A stretch of DNA of 64,000 nt from Paenibacillus sp. J45TS6 (GCF_018403285.1 NZ_BOSJ01000016.1:1-64000), one strand, 5' to 3'. Shown: positions 27,362 through 35,949, counted from the first letter of the stretch. The notes: generated by a model not told the origin, from the sequence alone. Numbers and translations: made by a program.

Positions 27362-27387
27362 CTTAAGTGACTTTTTAGTCACTTAAG
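27362..27387. promoter_or_regulatory. perfect inverted repeat upstream of the ABC transporter genes
   Basis: CTTAAGTGAC and GTCACTTAAG are perfect inverted arms separated by TTTTTA; an AGGT outside the left arm and ACCT outside the right arm extend the symmetry. It lies 62 nt ahead of the ATPase start and is not followed by a T-run, so it looks like a dimer operator rather than a terminator. The RR gene at 28495-29178 is the best candidate for its binder. Confidence 0.65.
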
Positions 27388-27491
27388 GATACCTAGCAGA
27401 AGAAATGTTATGTTTGAGCTCAATGGTATAGCTCATACATTGTTGAATTTGAACTCTTAACTCATGTAACTATCGTTATTACGGAATTAAT

Positions 27492-28493
27492 TCAAATGAC
27501 ATGTTTATAAAATTTGATGTGAAACTCGGTTCCCGCTCCAGGCTCGCTTTTTACATCAATCGTTCCATTTTGACTCGTAATAATACTTTGCGCGAGTGCA
27601 AGGCCAATTCCTACACTGTCTTCACTTGCCTGTTTTCCTTTAAAGAACCGCTTAAATAGATGAGGGATCTCATCCTTTGGTATTCCTTTTCCGTTATCCG
27701 AGATGATAATCTCCGTGAAAAGTACGTTTTCAGCGTATGATATGGTGATTTCTCCGCCTGCTTGCGTATGTTCAACACCATTTTTCAAAATGTTAACAAT
27801 CGCTTCCGAGCTCCAGTTCAGGTCACCAAGAAAGAAAGTGGAGTCTTCTCCATGGATATTGAGTTTTTGTTCCTTAATATCCATCGGAACGAGTACAGGC
27901 TCAATTGACTTCTGAATTAGTTCGCTTACCTTAACACGTTCCTTCTTAAACTGAGCTGTACCTGCATCTATTTTCGAAAATTTCAGTAACGCAGAAATAA
28001 GCCAACCGATTCGATCAAGTTGGGTACTGATATTCCGTACGAACTCTATTCGTTTGCTTCGATCCAGATCTGGATCACTTAATAAATCGGTCATGACCGT
28101 CATGGAGGTAAGCGGTGTTTTGAGCTGATGAGATATGTCGGAGATCGCATTGGTCAGTTTTATTTTATCTTCTTGTAAAAGAGACCGTTGCTCCGATAAC
28201 ATGAGTGTTACTTTATAGATATCGTTCTTAAGAATACTGAGCTCGCCCTCCTCGTTATCACGTACATCCAGTGAATAGTTGCCGCTCGTAATTTCACGGA
28301 GATATCTTGATAACTTAGCAATCTCTCGGTACCGGTACCGAGTATATAATATACTGCAAGTGATGAGTACTGCTGCAGTAACGATGGTGATCCATGCGGT
28401 TTCCCTTGAAATCACTAGTGAAGTGATAACAGCAATTAGACTGAACGAAGACATGGTCAGTAGTAACATTCGAATTTCTTTATTTCGGAACAT
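27492..28493 (-). CDS. sensor histidine kinase (VanS/BceS-like)
   Basis: 333 residues from the ATG at 28493. Two transmembrane helices (residues ~8-27 and ~34-52) are joined by a short loop, so it is an intramembrane-sensing type; a HAMP-like segment follows. H-box SDISHQLKTPLTS, N-box NILKNGVEHTQAGG, and G-boxes ISDNGKGIPKDE and GIGLALA are all present. It autophosphorylates the His and hands it to the regulator encoded one base upstream. The GTG at 28505 overlaps the regulator stop and could be the start instead. Probably senses the substrate of the neighbouring ABC transporter. Confidence 0.9.
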   Translation of the reverse strand: MFRNKEIRMLLLTMSSFSLIAVITSLVISRETAWITIVTAAVLITCSILYTRYRYREIAKLSRYLREITSGNYSLDVRDNEEGELSILKNDIYKVTLMLSEQRSLLQEDKIKLTNAISDISHQLKTPLTSMTVMTDLLSDPDLDRSKRIEFVRNISTQLDRIGWLISALLKFSKIDAGTAQFKKERVKVSELIQKSIEPVLVPMDIKEQKLNIHGEDSTFFLGDLNWSSEAIVNILKNGVEHTQAGGEITISYAENVLFTEIIISDNGKGIPKDEIPHLFKRFFKGKQASEDSVGIGLALAQSIITSQNGTIDVKSEPGAGTEFHIKFYKHVI

Positions 28494-28494
28494 C

Positions 28495-29178
28495 CTAATC
28501 ACCAACCTTATATCCTAAACCGCGCACGGTTTTAATCAGCTTCGGTTCTTGTGGATTATCCTCTAACTTTTCTCGCAACCTTTTAATATATACGGATAAC
28601 GTATTATCGTTTACGAAATCCCCTGCTACATCCCATATCCGTTCTAGGAGCTGAGTTCTAGATAGAACTTGTCCAATATGATTCGTAAATATAAGTAATA
28701 AACGATATTCCAGTGCGGTCAGCAGAACCTCTTCTCCATTTTTATACACCTTTCCTTCAAGCGTATTAATTCTCACATTACCTAGTTCAATATAGGTTTG
28801 CGGCTTCGTTTGTTTTTGATAACGCCGTAAGACAGATTTAATCCGCGAGAGTAATTCCCGAATTCGGAAAGGTTTTGTTATGTAATCATCGGCTCCCATA
28901 TCTAGACCCATTACAACATTGACTTCATCATCAATGGCTGTTAAAAAGATGACAGGAATATCACTTCGCTCTTTGACGATCTTGCACAGATCATATCCGC
29001 TGCCGTCGGGAAGGGATAGGTCAAAAATACATAACGTTAGCTCAGATAACTGATGCTGTAATACCTGCACTGCAGATGCCGCATCATAACAGAGTACTGT
29101 CTCATACTGATCCTGCTGCAAGGAATATTCTAGCCCAGATGCTATTGTTCTATCGTCCTCAACAAGTAAAATCTTCAT
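28495..29178 (-). CDS. OmpR-family response regulator
   Basis: 227 residues. The receiver domain keeps the acidic pocket (VEDD), the phospho-acceptor Asp in IFDLSLPDGSG and Lys in TKPF, and ends in a winged-helix DNA-binding domain (LTALEYRLLLIFTNHIGQVLSRTQLLERIWD). VETALEYRLL and the WD(V)AGDFVNDNTLSVYIKRLREKLE recognition segment match BceR/VanR relatives. It is the first gene of the RR-HK pair, with the ABC transporter genes downstream, and the palindrome at 27362 is its likely operator. Confidence 0.92.
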   Translation of the reverse strand: MKILLVEDDRTIASGLEYSLQQDQYETVLCYDAASAVQVLQHQLSELTLCIFDLSLPDGSGYDLCKIVKERSDIPVIFLTAIDDEVNVVMGLDMGADDYITKPFRIRELLSRIKSVLRRYQKQTKPQTYIELGNVRINTLEGKVYKNGEEVLLTALEYRLLLIFTNHIGQVLSRTQLLERIWDVAGDFVNDNTLSVYIKRLREKLEDNPQEPKLIKTVRGLGYKVGD

Positions 29179-29325
29179 TAGCGTTCATCCTAACTTCAAT
29201 ATAATTAGCCTTTTTCGATGTTTATTCTCTCATAATCAGCGCATATACCAAACTCAATTTTGTTACAAACTCGTTAAAACTGTGCTTCGTCACTTTAGCT
29301 TTTTTAGTAAAAAAATCAGACTCAT

Positions 29326-29349
29326 AAAAAAAGCCGCGAGCTGCGCGGC
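29326..29349 (-). terminator. terminator of the phosphotransferase gene at 29383
   Basis: GCCGCG-N5-CGCGGC followed on the minus strand by TTTTTTT. Confidence 0.85.
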
Positions 29350-29382
29350 ATACGTATGTAGTCATCAGGCTTAGCATACCAT

Positions 29383-30492
29383 TTATAGACTTCCAAGTCG
29401 CTCTGCTTGTTCTGCCGAGTCCATCTGAAGCTTAGTAATATATATCAAGCGCTTGCTCTCTGGTGAATCCTTATCTTGCTGGAGCTGTCTTAACATAAGA
29501 GGAATTTCCCATACAGAGCGGAAAGCAAAAGAAAGTAAGTAACCGAGTCTAGCAGTTTCCTCGTTCCCATTCCATCCATTCTTCCTAAGTCCACCTATGT
29601 ATGATGTGAAAATTAGATCTCGATATTCGCTGAGCCTGTCAATCGGCACATTCCCTCGGCTCATCGATAGACCTAGAAAACGGCCTAGATCTTCTCCAAC
29701 ACCTGAAATACTGATAAATTGCCAATCAATAACAGCGAGCTTGTCTTCTTCTTGATACTTATCAGGATACAAGACATTAAACTCATCAAAATCTTGGTGT
29801 GATAATGTTCTCGGAAGACTTTCCAAAGCAATTAAGTATTCATTGCGTTTTCTTTCGAACTGCTCATATTTATCAATAATGTTCATTACTTCGTTGCTTA
29901 GATTCATCTGATTCATTTCTTGCCTTGAAGGCATATTACGGTATTTATCACATTCCTTAGTCCAGGAACGCATCCAATGTCTATTGATCCAAGCTTCCTG
30001 AGGCAGTGATCTCCCATTTAAATATGCAGCATGAAATGCCCCTAGTTTGGCAGCTGCGTAAGCATAATTCTCTTTCTCCCATATTCCCCTTTCACCTACC
30101 ATATCTTCTAACCACAGCCAAACCGAACCATCGTCTTTTTCTTCCATCTCATAACACTCAGGTGCTATTAAATTACCGGGTAACTGATCCAGTAAACCCG
30201 ATTCATATGCCAAAATTTCACGTTTCCAATAGTTATAATGACTTGGTTCATCTCGCGTAGAATCAGCAATAACGATTTTAATAATCAAAGACCATTGCCG
30301 CATATTTCCACTGCCTATTTCCGTTTCCCCTGCTACAAGGTAGACACCGCCAGTAACGAAATTAAGCTGATCTATCGTAATAGGCGTACATGTCCATTCT
30401 TTAAGTTCTCCTTGTTCCGTTTGAAGAATATGGTTTGTTATCTTATGGATCTTGTCCTGATCGATGCGAATCGGAGTCTCTACTGGAATCAT
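29383..30492 (-). CDS. APH-fold phosphotransferase
   Basis: 369 residues, longest of the three APH-fold proteins here. LSHQDFDEFNVL (HxDxxxxN) and VIDWQFISISGVGEDL carry the catalytic base and metal-binding Asp. The N-lobe GGVYLVAGE and LIIKIVI strand look like an ATP-binding lobe with Lys. Typical members are broad aminoglycoside/choline/thiamine kinases; the substrate is unknown. Ribosome site GGGAGG about 12 nt before the ATG. It has its own terminator. Confidence 0.8.
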   Translation of the reverse strand: MIPVETPIRIDQDKIHKITNHILQTEQGELKEWTCTPITIDQLNFVTGGVYLVAGETEIGSGNMRQWSLIIKIVIADSTRDEPSHYNYWKREILAYESGLLDQLPGNLIAPECYEMEEKDDGSVWLWLEDMVGERGIWEKENYAYAAAKLGAFHAAYLNGRSLPQEAWINRHWMRSWTKECDKYRNMPSRQEMNQMNLSNEVMNIIDKYEQFERKRNEYLIALESLPRTLSHQDFDEFNVLYPDKYQEEDKLAVIDWQFISISGVGEDLGRFLGLSMSRGNVPIDRLSEYRDLIFTSYIGGLRKNGWNGNEETARLGYLLSFAFRSVWEIPLMLRQLQQDKDSPESKRLIYITKLQMDSAEQAERLGSL

Positions 30493-30583
30493 CTTTATGT
30501 ATTACCTCCCAAAAGAATAGGATAAAGTCATAACCTAATATATTCGTTTCGAGAGCTACTTCACCCTGCTATCTCTTCATTTC

Positions 30584-31168
30584 TTACGCCTGATCTATAA
30601 ACAACAGATTTCGGTAAATGAATTTGGAAGATTTATATTTAAAATTAAGGGATATTCCGGGTCCGTCCAAATCCATTTTCACAGAAATGAGTGCCGGTGT
30701 ACGTACGAAAGAGCGAATTAAACATCGAACAACTTTCTCATTCCCACTCCGTACTGCGTTCGATAAGCTCACTGCAAATGAACGATCCTTCGCAAGTTTA
30801 TAATAAAAAGGGAGTACAGCGCGTGCGATGGCCTGGTGAATTCTTGGGTCAAATGTAAACTGGGCAGTTCCGGGAATGACCGTCGTACCATTAGAAAATT
30901 CGAGATAAGGATTTTTGACAGGGAATCCAATGAAATAACCGATGCCATTGGACCCAAGCGAAAGCCCTTTTGCTCTAGGCGAGACTTTGGTGAGCAGCCG
31001 AACCATTTTATCCAAATCTGGTGAAATCACTGCTTTACTCCACCCATCCGCATATCTCTTATGGAATGCAATCGCTCTGTAAAATGGATACATCACTTTT
31101 GCTGTATTTTGCAATACTCGTGCCGGTACAAATCCTTGCGCTCGTTTGGGGAGTTTCTTCTTTACCAT
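30584..31168 (-). CDS. conserved protein of unknown function
   Basis: 194 residues, very basic N-terminus (MVKKKLPKRAQGFVPARVL), two repeats of a segment with YPFYRAIAFHKRYADGWSKAV and LPFYYKLAKDRSFAVSLSNAV about 90 residues apart, each followed by a basic helix. These share a PFYxxhA...a-S-AV pattern, so the protein may be an internal duplication. C-terminal part is beta-rich (ISVKMDLDGPGISLNFKYKSSKFIY). I do not recognise the family. A good ribosome site (AGGAGGG) lies 8 nt before the ATG. Basic character suggests a nucleic-acid or envelope role, but this is weak inference. Confidence 0.6.
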   Translation of the reverse strand: MVKKKLPKRAQGFVPARVLQNTAKVMYPFYRAIAFHKRYADGWSKAVISPDLDKMVRLLTKVSPRAKGLSLGSNGIGYFIGFPVKNPYLEFSNGTTVIPGTAQFTFDPRIHQAIARAVLPFYYKLAKDRSFAVSLSNAVRSGNEKVVRCLIRSFVRTPALISVKMDLDGPGISLNFKYKSSKFIYRNLLFIDQA

Positions 31169-31292
31169 AGATGTAACCCTCCTAAAAATACTAGGTTGAT
31201 TCTTATCTATAGTTTATGTTTCCATATGTAAGCGGATTGGGCAGCAGTATACATAAATCAACCGAATAAAAGTTTCAAAGGCTTCCTTCACT

Positions 31293-32081
31293 TTATTTCG
31301 GATGATATCTTTTGCTAACAATCCAATAATGCATAACGTAGATCATCAATACAATCCAACATAGAGCGCCTATAGTGGCGGCAATTGCTTTCAGATTTAT
31401 GGACCCTGTAATTAGAACCTCCATCGCATGCTTACTCATGCTGGCTGAATTCACAAATTCGGTAAGGGGACTAAACCCAACCATGATTCTGCAACCAATC
31501 AGAAAAACAATCGAAATGAGTCCAATTATACTCTGACTGTTACCTATCGTACTCACCACTGCAATAAAGGTAACAATAAAGAGCACCCACACAAGATAAT
31601 AAAATAAAGCGATACACAAGTGTAAAAACGGAACATCCGTAAAAAGATAGCTGACATATAGGTAAGATGCAAAATAACCAATAGTTATGCTAACCACTGC
31701 TAATAAGTAATGAGATATTATTTTACCAGATAGGTATGAAACGACACTAACAGGTCTTGTAAGTATAAAAGCCAGCATCCCATTTGCTTTGTCTGCTTGA
31801 ATCATTCCCATCATCGAAATGGCTAGTATGATAATTCCCAGCTGATCAAATTGAGATCCTAAGGTACTAGCTAATACTTCTCCGCCTTGCTGAAGAGTCA
31901 TACTTGGATCAATCGTGATTCCCTTACCACTGCCTAATGACCCTATAATAGAAGGTAAATAAAAAGTTACGATAGGCTGAGTGATCCCTAAAAGGATAAA
32001 CGCGATCGGCAGCCATATAATTTTATAATCACGTATCATTTGAACAAATTCTTTGTTAATAAGCACAATAAACGGTTTCAT
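31293..32081 (-). CDS. ABC-2-type transporter permease
   Basis: 262 residues with six predicted helices, a standard ABC-2 permease without an extracytoplasmic domain of note. LAFILTRPVSVVSYLSGKIISHYLLAV is the conserved ABC-2 cytoplasmic coupling segment. Its start overlaps the ATPase stop by 4 nt. Third gene of the PLDc_N-like/ATPase/permease operon under the divergent winged-helix regulator. Exports an unknown substrate; similar systems expel drugs, heme or lantibiotics. Confidence 0.85.
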   Translation of the reverse strand: MKPFIVLINKEFVQMIRDYKIIWLPIAFILLGITQPIVTFYLPSIIGSLGSGKGITIDPSMTLQQGGEVLASTLGSQFDQLGIIILAISMMGMIQADKANGMLAFILTRPVSVVSYLSGKIISHYLLAVVSITIGYFASYLYVSYLFTDVPFLHLCIALFYYLVWVLFIVTFIAVVSTIGNSQSIIGLISIVFLIGCRIMVGFSPLTEFVNSASMSKHAMEVLITGSINLKAIAATIGALCWIVLMIYVMHYWIVSKRYHPK

Positions 32082-32983
32082 TTCTTCACCACCAACTTTA
32101 AAAAAATCTCTTCCAAAGTATCATGATCCTCTTGGAACGTAACAAGGTCCACATCATTCGTAAGTGCACTTTTTAATAACTCTTTTTTGTCCTTTTCCAT
32201 GTTTTCTACTTCTATGTATAATCGATTGCCAGTCACCTCGATCTCTTTGACACTGGAGAGATTTTTCACCTTATTTATCCATGAATGATCTTTCGCTGTG
32301 ATTTCTAGGACCAGCTTATTTTTCTGATTCTGTTTTACTAATTCAGTGATCGTTGTATCTACCATTTTTGTACCATCCTTGATGATGACAAACCGTTCAC
32401 ATATTTCTTCCGCATCACTGAGGATGTGAGTAGATAACAGAATCGTTGTATCTTCTTTTATTTCTTTAATTAGGTTTAACACTTCTCTTCGGCCGATCGA
32501 ATCCAGTGCGGATACCGGTTCATCCATGATAATAAGTGAAGGTTTATGAAGTAAAGCTTGCGCAATACCAAGCCTTTGTTTCATTCCTCCTGAAAAGGTC
32601 CCTACTTTTGTATCCTCCTCGCCTAATAACCCTACTTTGGCCAAAATTTCAGGGATTTCCGTTGTTAAATCTCGTTTTTCCAGTCCAGAAAGCTGCCCCA
32701 TAAAAGTAAGTGTTTCTTTGGCCGTCATCCAAGGAAAAAAGTTAGGATACTGTGGTAAATAACCAATCTCCTGCTTCACCCTAGATATCTTTTTCCCATT
32801 CAGCAACACCATGCCATCATCTGGGTCGATCATATCCGAAATCACATTGATTAACGTCGATTTCCCAGCTCCATTGGGTCCGATCAAACCTACACATTCT
32901 CCTGTCTGCAATTCCATTGAAAAATGGTTCACAGCCGTTTTGTTTTTGAATGTTTTCGTCACATTCTTCACTTCTAACCTCAT
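32078..32983 (-). CDS. ABC transporter ATPase (CcmA/NatA-type)
   Basis: 301 residues. Walker A GPNGAGKST, Q-loop YLPQYPNFFPWM, signature FSGGMKQR and Walker B LIIMDEPVSALDSIGR, with H-loop STHILSD. A C-terminal extension of about 80 residues beyond the core resembles DUF4162. Start codon overlaps the stop of the upstream PLDc_N-like gene by 4 nt (ATGA), so these three genes are translationally coupled. A typical ATPase for an ABC-2 permease. Confidence 0.9.
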   Translation of the reverse strand: MRLEVKNVTKTFKNKTAVNHFSMELQTGECVGLIGPNGAGKSTLINVISDMIDPDDGMVLLNGKKISRVKQEIGYLPQYPNFFPWMTAKETLTFMGQLSGLEKRDLTTEIPEILAKVGLLGEEDTKVGTFSGGMKQRLGIAQALLHKPSLIIMDEPVSALDSIGRREVLNLIKEIKEDTTILLSTHILSDAEEICERFVIIKDGTKMVDTTITELVKQNQKNKLVLEITAKDHSWINKVKNLSSVKEIEVTGNRLYIEVENMEKDKKELLKSALTNDVDLVTFQEDHDTLEEIFLKLVVKK

Positions 32984-33219
32984 GATTTTTCACGATCCTT
33001 TCTTCCAATTACAAAATAAAGTATGGGCCCAATTGTGTTAACAAAGATGATGACCAGGGCCCAAATAAGAATGTTTTTTCTCGTACTTTTGTGTCTGAAT
33101 AAGTCAAATAAAGCAAGGAGGACTAATAAAGAACCTACGAGAATAAACGGTAAAATAATGGGGATAAAAGCCATAAAATCGATATCTTTCAGTTCATCAA
33201 AGCCATAGTGTAGTTTCAT
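32980..33219 (-). CDS. small PLDc_N-like membrane protein
   Basis: About 79 residues from the ATG at 33219 (MKLHYGFDELKD), 8 nt behind GAGGTGA. The preceding codons up to 33306 are Asn-rich and lack a ribosome site. Two transmembrane helices (IIPFILVGSLLVLLALFDLF and ILIWALVIIFVNTIGPILYFVIG) and a final RKDREK give the signature of the short PLDc_N (cardiolipin-synthase N-terminal-like) membrane family, often next to ABC-2 transporters. Likely accessory subunit. First gene of the ABC operon, behind the operator region at 33243-33322. Confidence 0.75.
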   Translation of the reverse strand: MKLHYGFDELKDIDFMAFIPIILPFILVGSLLVLLALFDLFRHKSTRKNILIWALVIIFVNTIGPILYFVIGRKDREKS

Positions 33220-33242
33220 ATTTAAATTCACCTCATTCATTT

Positions 33243-33262
33243 CATTATCGTTATTGATAATG
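33243..33262. promoter_or_regulatory. inverted repeat CATTATC-N6-GATAATG in front of the ABC operon
   Basis: Perfect 7-bp arms. It lies between the divergent ABC operon and winged-helix regulator. The GATAATGATAAT direct repeat that overlaps its right arm resembles the core of Fur boxes, so iron control is one possibility besides autoregulation. Confidence 0.4.
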
Positions 33263-33298
33263 ATAATATAACTTTGTTGGTCATCAATTGCAATACCT

Positions 33299-33322
33299 AT
33301 TCTCATTATTTATAATAAGAAT
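33299..33322. promoter_or_regulatory. second inverted repeat before the winged-helix regulator
   Basis: ATTCTCATTATT and TATAATAAGAAT match as inverted arms at 10 of 12 positions. Position ~30 nt before the regulator ATG suits an ArsR-type operator overlapping the promoter. Confidence 0.35.
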
Positions 33323-33352
33323 AATATCCATGACAAAGTGAAGGAGAACACG

Positions 33353-33892
33353 ATGGTCAATAAAGTAGAAATTCTGATGCATCCCGTTCGCATAAAAATC
33401 TTGCAGGTATTAGCGAGATATAAAGATACAGGTTTAACCCCTTTAGAAATGGTGAAGGTAATCAAAGACGTACCCCAAGCTACCCTGTATCGTCACATTC
33501 AAATTATGTTTGATGCCGGAATTATTCGTGTGATTAGAGAAAAGAAGGTCAAGTCTGTTTCCGAAAAATATTACGCTCTGAATGAAACGGAAGCTAGCTT
33601 AAATTCAGAAGAATGGAAAAAAGCTTCTGATGAGATGAAACTTGATTATGTATCCAATTATCAATTATCTCTACTGACTCAATATCAAAGCTATCTTAAG
33701 AAATTGAAAGAATTAGATCGACAGGATGATGGCTCCACTTTTTCTTTAATTGAGTTAAAAATCGATGATAAACAATTCGCGGAATTTCAAAATGAGTTAA
33801 ATGAATTGGTGACAAAATATTACCATAGCGCGCATAATGAAACCGATGCTCCCGTACGAACCATTGCGGTTACTATTATTCCGGATGCGTAG
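33353..33892 (+). CDS. winged helix-turn-helix regulator (ArsR-like)
   Basis: 179 residues from the ATG at 33353 with AAGGAG 6 nt upstream. An N-terminal winged HTH is visible (MHPVRIKILQVLARYKDTGLTPLEMVKVIKDVPQATLYRHIQIMFDAGIIRVIRE), with a winged hairpin KVKSVSEKYY. The C-terminal half is a polar helical domain without clear metal-binding Cys, unlike true ArsR metal sensors. It is transcribed divergently from the PLDc_N/ATPase/permease operon and probably represses it. Ends with an unusually strong terminator. Confidence 0.82.
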   Translation: MVNKVEILMHPVRIKILQVLARYKDTGLTPLEMVKVIKDVPQATLYRHIQIMFDAGIIRVIREKKVKSVSEKYYALNETEASLNSEEWKKASDEMKLDYVSNYQLSLLTQYQSYLKKLKELDRQDDGSTFSLIELKIDDKQFAEFQNELNELVTKYYHSAHNETDAPVRTIAVTIIPDA

Positions 33893-33955
33893 CACTGAAA
33901 ATGCAGTAGTTATTCTTAATACAAAAAGGCACCACATATATAAATGCGGTGCCCC

Positions 33956-34002
33956 AGACTGCAGGCAAACTAGCTTAAACTAGTTTGCCTGCAGTCTTTT
34001 TT
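33956..34002 (+). terminator. perfect 18-bp-stem terminator after the regulator
   Basis: AGACTGCAGGCAAACTAG pairs perfectly with CTAGTTTGCCTGCAGTCT across a 6-nt loop and is followed by TTTTTT. A smaller hairpin (GCACC...GGTGC at 33930-33952) lies just before it. Confidence 0.93.
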
Positions 34003-34080
34003 CATTTTATATTATCACAAGCTTAGCTTAGATCTTAAGATTCTATATTAATATTTTATAATTTAATGATCGTTTCCTTT

Positions 34081-35295
34081 TTAAACTTCTGACTCTTTAA
34101 GCCCGGGAATCCGCTCATCTTTCCTTGCTTTCAGTGAAAGAAGGAAACATAAGAACAATACGATTCCAGCAGAAACGTAAGGGAAGTTCAGATTAACGTC
34201 AAACAGAACTCCGGCAATAACAGGTCCTAAAATATTACCCATACTTGTAAACGCAGAGTTAAGACCTGCCACATAACCTTGCTGTTCCATTGCCATCTTA
34301 GACATCTGTGTACTGATGGTTGGTCTAAGGATATCAATAGCCAGGAATACGATAAAGGTAACGAGCAGAATCATCCAATACTGATGAACAAACAAGGTAA
34401 GAACAATAAAGAGTGCTGCCATTAATAGACAGAATGAGACGACATTCTTTTCACCAAATTTATTCAAAATCCATCCAAATACAGTCACCTGAACGACAGC
34501 ACCAGCGATCGAACCAAAAGTGATAATAACCGCAATATCTTTTGCAGTGAAGCCAAATTTCTGATCTACGAATAGACCAAATACGGTCTCATAATTGGCA
34601 AGGCCAAAAGATGCGACAAGCACAATAACAAGTGCTAGGAAATACGGTTCACGGTAAGAATTAGCGAGCTGAGTGAGCAGATTTTGTTTTGGAAGTTTCA
34701 CGATTTCTTTCACCTGATCATCAACAACTTGAGGTTTTGATTCTGGCAATACGATCAGGGTCACAATAGCTGCAATGGTTCCTGCAACAGCTGCTGCATA
34801 AAACGGAACCCTGATTCCATATTCAGCAATGAATCCGCCGATTCCAGGTCCAATAATGAAACCTGTGGTAATCGCAGCGTTGATGAGTCCCATTCCCTTG
34901 CCGCGTTCTTCTCCTGATGTTACATCTGCCGTATAAGCCATAACGGCTGGCATAATGAGTGCTGCCCCGATTCCCCCGAGCATACGTGCAGCAAATAGGA
35001 AAAATGCAGTACTGCTAAGACCGAAGATAAGCTCCGATACCGCAAATATAACCATACCGATAATAATTATTTTTTTGCGTCCCCAGTTGTCTGATAATCT
35101 TCCCGCAAGCGGTGAGAATATCAGTTGTGTAAATGAAAATGCTGCTACCAGAAGCCCAACGATACTTCCGCTGATTTGCAGTAAGTCCATATAAGTCGGC
35201 ATAATTGGAACAACAAGTCCAATTCCCGTAAATATTAAGAAGATGTTTATCATTAGAAGCAGGATAGCGCCTCTATTCCTTAACATTAAAGACAT
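34081..35295 (-). CDS. MFS drug/efflux transporter
   Basis: 404 residues with 12 predicted helices. The MFS motif A reads SPLAGRLSDNWGRKKIIIIG (residues ~60-80), and motif C-like GGIGAALIMPAVMAYTADVTSGEERG follows; these resemble the TetA/NorA/Bmr 12- or 14-TMS drug antiporters. ATG with GGAGGAAGAATT upstream. It lies 49 nt after the MarR gene in the same operon, and a MarR operator lies upstream of both, so it is probably an inducible multidrug pump. The substrate cannot be told from sequence. Confidence 0.88.
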   Translation of the reverse strand: MSLMLRNRGAILLLMINIFLIFTGIGLVVPIMPTYMDLLQISGSIVGLLVAAFSFTQLIFSPLAGRLSDNWGRKKIIIIGMVIFAVSELIFGLSSTAFFLFAARMLGGIGAALIMPAVMAYTADVTSGEERGKGMGLINAAITTGFIIGPGIGGFIAEYGIRVPFYAAAVAGTIAAIVTLIVLPESKPQVVDDQVKEIVKLPKQNLLTQLANSYREPYFLALVIVLVASFGLANYETVFGLFVDQKFGFTAKDIAVIITFGSIAGAVVQVTVFGWILNKFGEKNVVSFCLLMAALFIVLTLFVHQYWMILLVTFIVFLAIDILRPTISTQMSKMAMEQQGYVAGLNSAFTSMGNILGPVIAGVLFDVNLNFPYVSAGIVLFLCFLLSLKARKDERIPGLKESEV

Positions 35296-35344
35296 AATTC
35301 TTCCTCCATCATGTAGTAACCTATGTTGTTATTATCTACTTCTT

Positions 35345-35797
35345 TTACTTCTTGTTTCTTTTAATCACTTGATTGATTTCTTCCATCGTATTTGTCATAT
35401 GAATTAAATCATCAATTTTAACCTTGGAGTAATACTTTTCAATCATTTGATCATCGATCTCTTCTAACGTATCCATAAATCTCTTACCTTGTTTACCTAA
35501 CACAATAAATGACTCTCGTCTGTTGTCAGGATTCACAATCTTCGCAATCAAATCTTGCTGTTCTAACTTCGTAAGTACTTGGCTCACCGCGCTTTTCGTA
35601 ATATCAAATTCTTGAGCAATCTGTGCTGCAGTCACCCGATCACGGCGAGATATATAAATCAGGACGACTTCTTGCTGTGAGGTGAGATGAAAATCATCTA
35701 ATTCTTTAAACTCCTTGGTGATGAGTACATTAAATTCATCCAGTATAAGGTTCATACTCTTTATCACTTTACGATAATTCTCCAATCGCCTTCTCAA
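35345..35797 (-). CDS. MarR-family regulator
   Basis: About 150 residues if the TTG at 35797 is used, though its ribosome site is poor; a GTG or ATG about 13-15 codons further in (VIKSMNLILDE) is equally possible. Winged HTH core: SQQEVVLIYISRRDRVTAAQIAQEFDITKSAVSQVLTKLEQQDLIAKIVNPDNRRESF with the conserved DxR wing. It should dimerise and release DNA on binding a phenolic or drug ligand. It sits upstream of the MFS gene in one operon, with a perfect palindrome 18 nt in front. Confidence 0.87.
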   Translation of the reverse strand: MRRRLENYRKVIKSMNLILDEFNVLITKEFKELDDFHLTSQQEVVLIYISRRDRVTAAQIAQEFDITKSAVSQVLTKLEQQDLIAKIVNPDNRRESFIVLGKQGKRFMDTLEEIDDQMIEKYYSKVKIDDLIHMTNTMEEINQVIKRNKK

Positions 35798-35814
35798 CTC
35801 CCTTCGCCCATTAG

Positions 35815-35833
35815 TTTAGTTTACTTAACTAAA
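35815..35833. promoter_or_regulatory. MarR operator candidate
   Basis: TTTAGTT-N5-AACTAAA perfect inverted repeat, directly in front of the MarR start. MarR operators commonly are such 16-20-bp AT-rich palindromes, so binding here would repress the MarR-MFS operon. Confidence 0.6.
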
Positions 35834-35916
35834 CCATGATATATCGACATTATGTATGTTGTCAAACACTTTATTTCAGTGATATTTTCCCATCCTATTT
35901 TATGAATTCGAGTTGA

Positions 35917-35949
35917 TTTTCGGTTGTTTTTCGATTGCTTTTCGATTGG
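35917..35949. repeat. three tandem 11-bp repeats (TTTTCGRTTGN)
   Basis: TTTTCGGTTGT, TTTTCGATTGC and TTTTCGATTGG follow each other in exact 11-bp phase, i.e. about one helical turn. No gene lies here. Confidence 0.7.
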
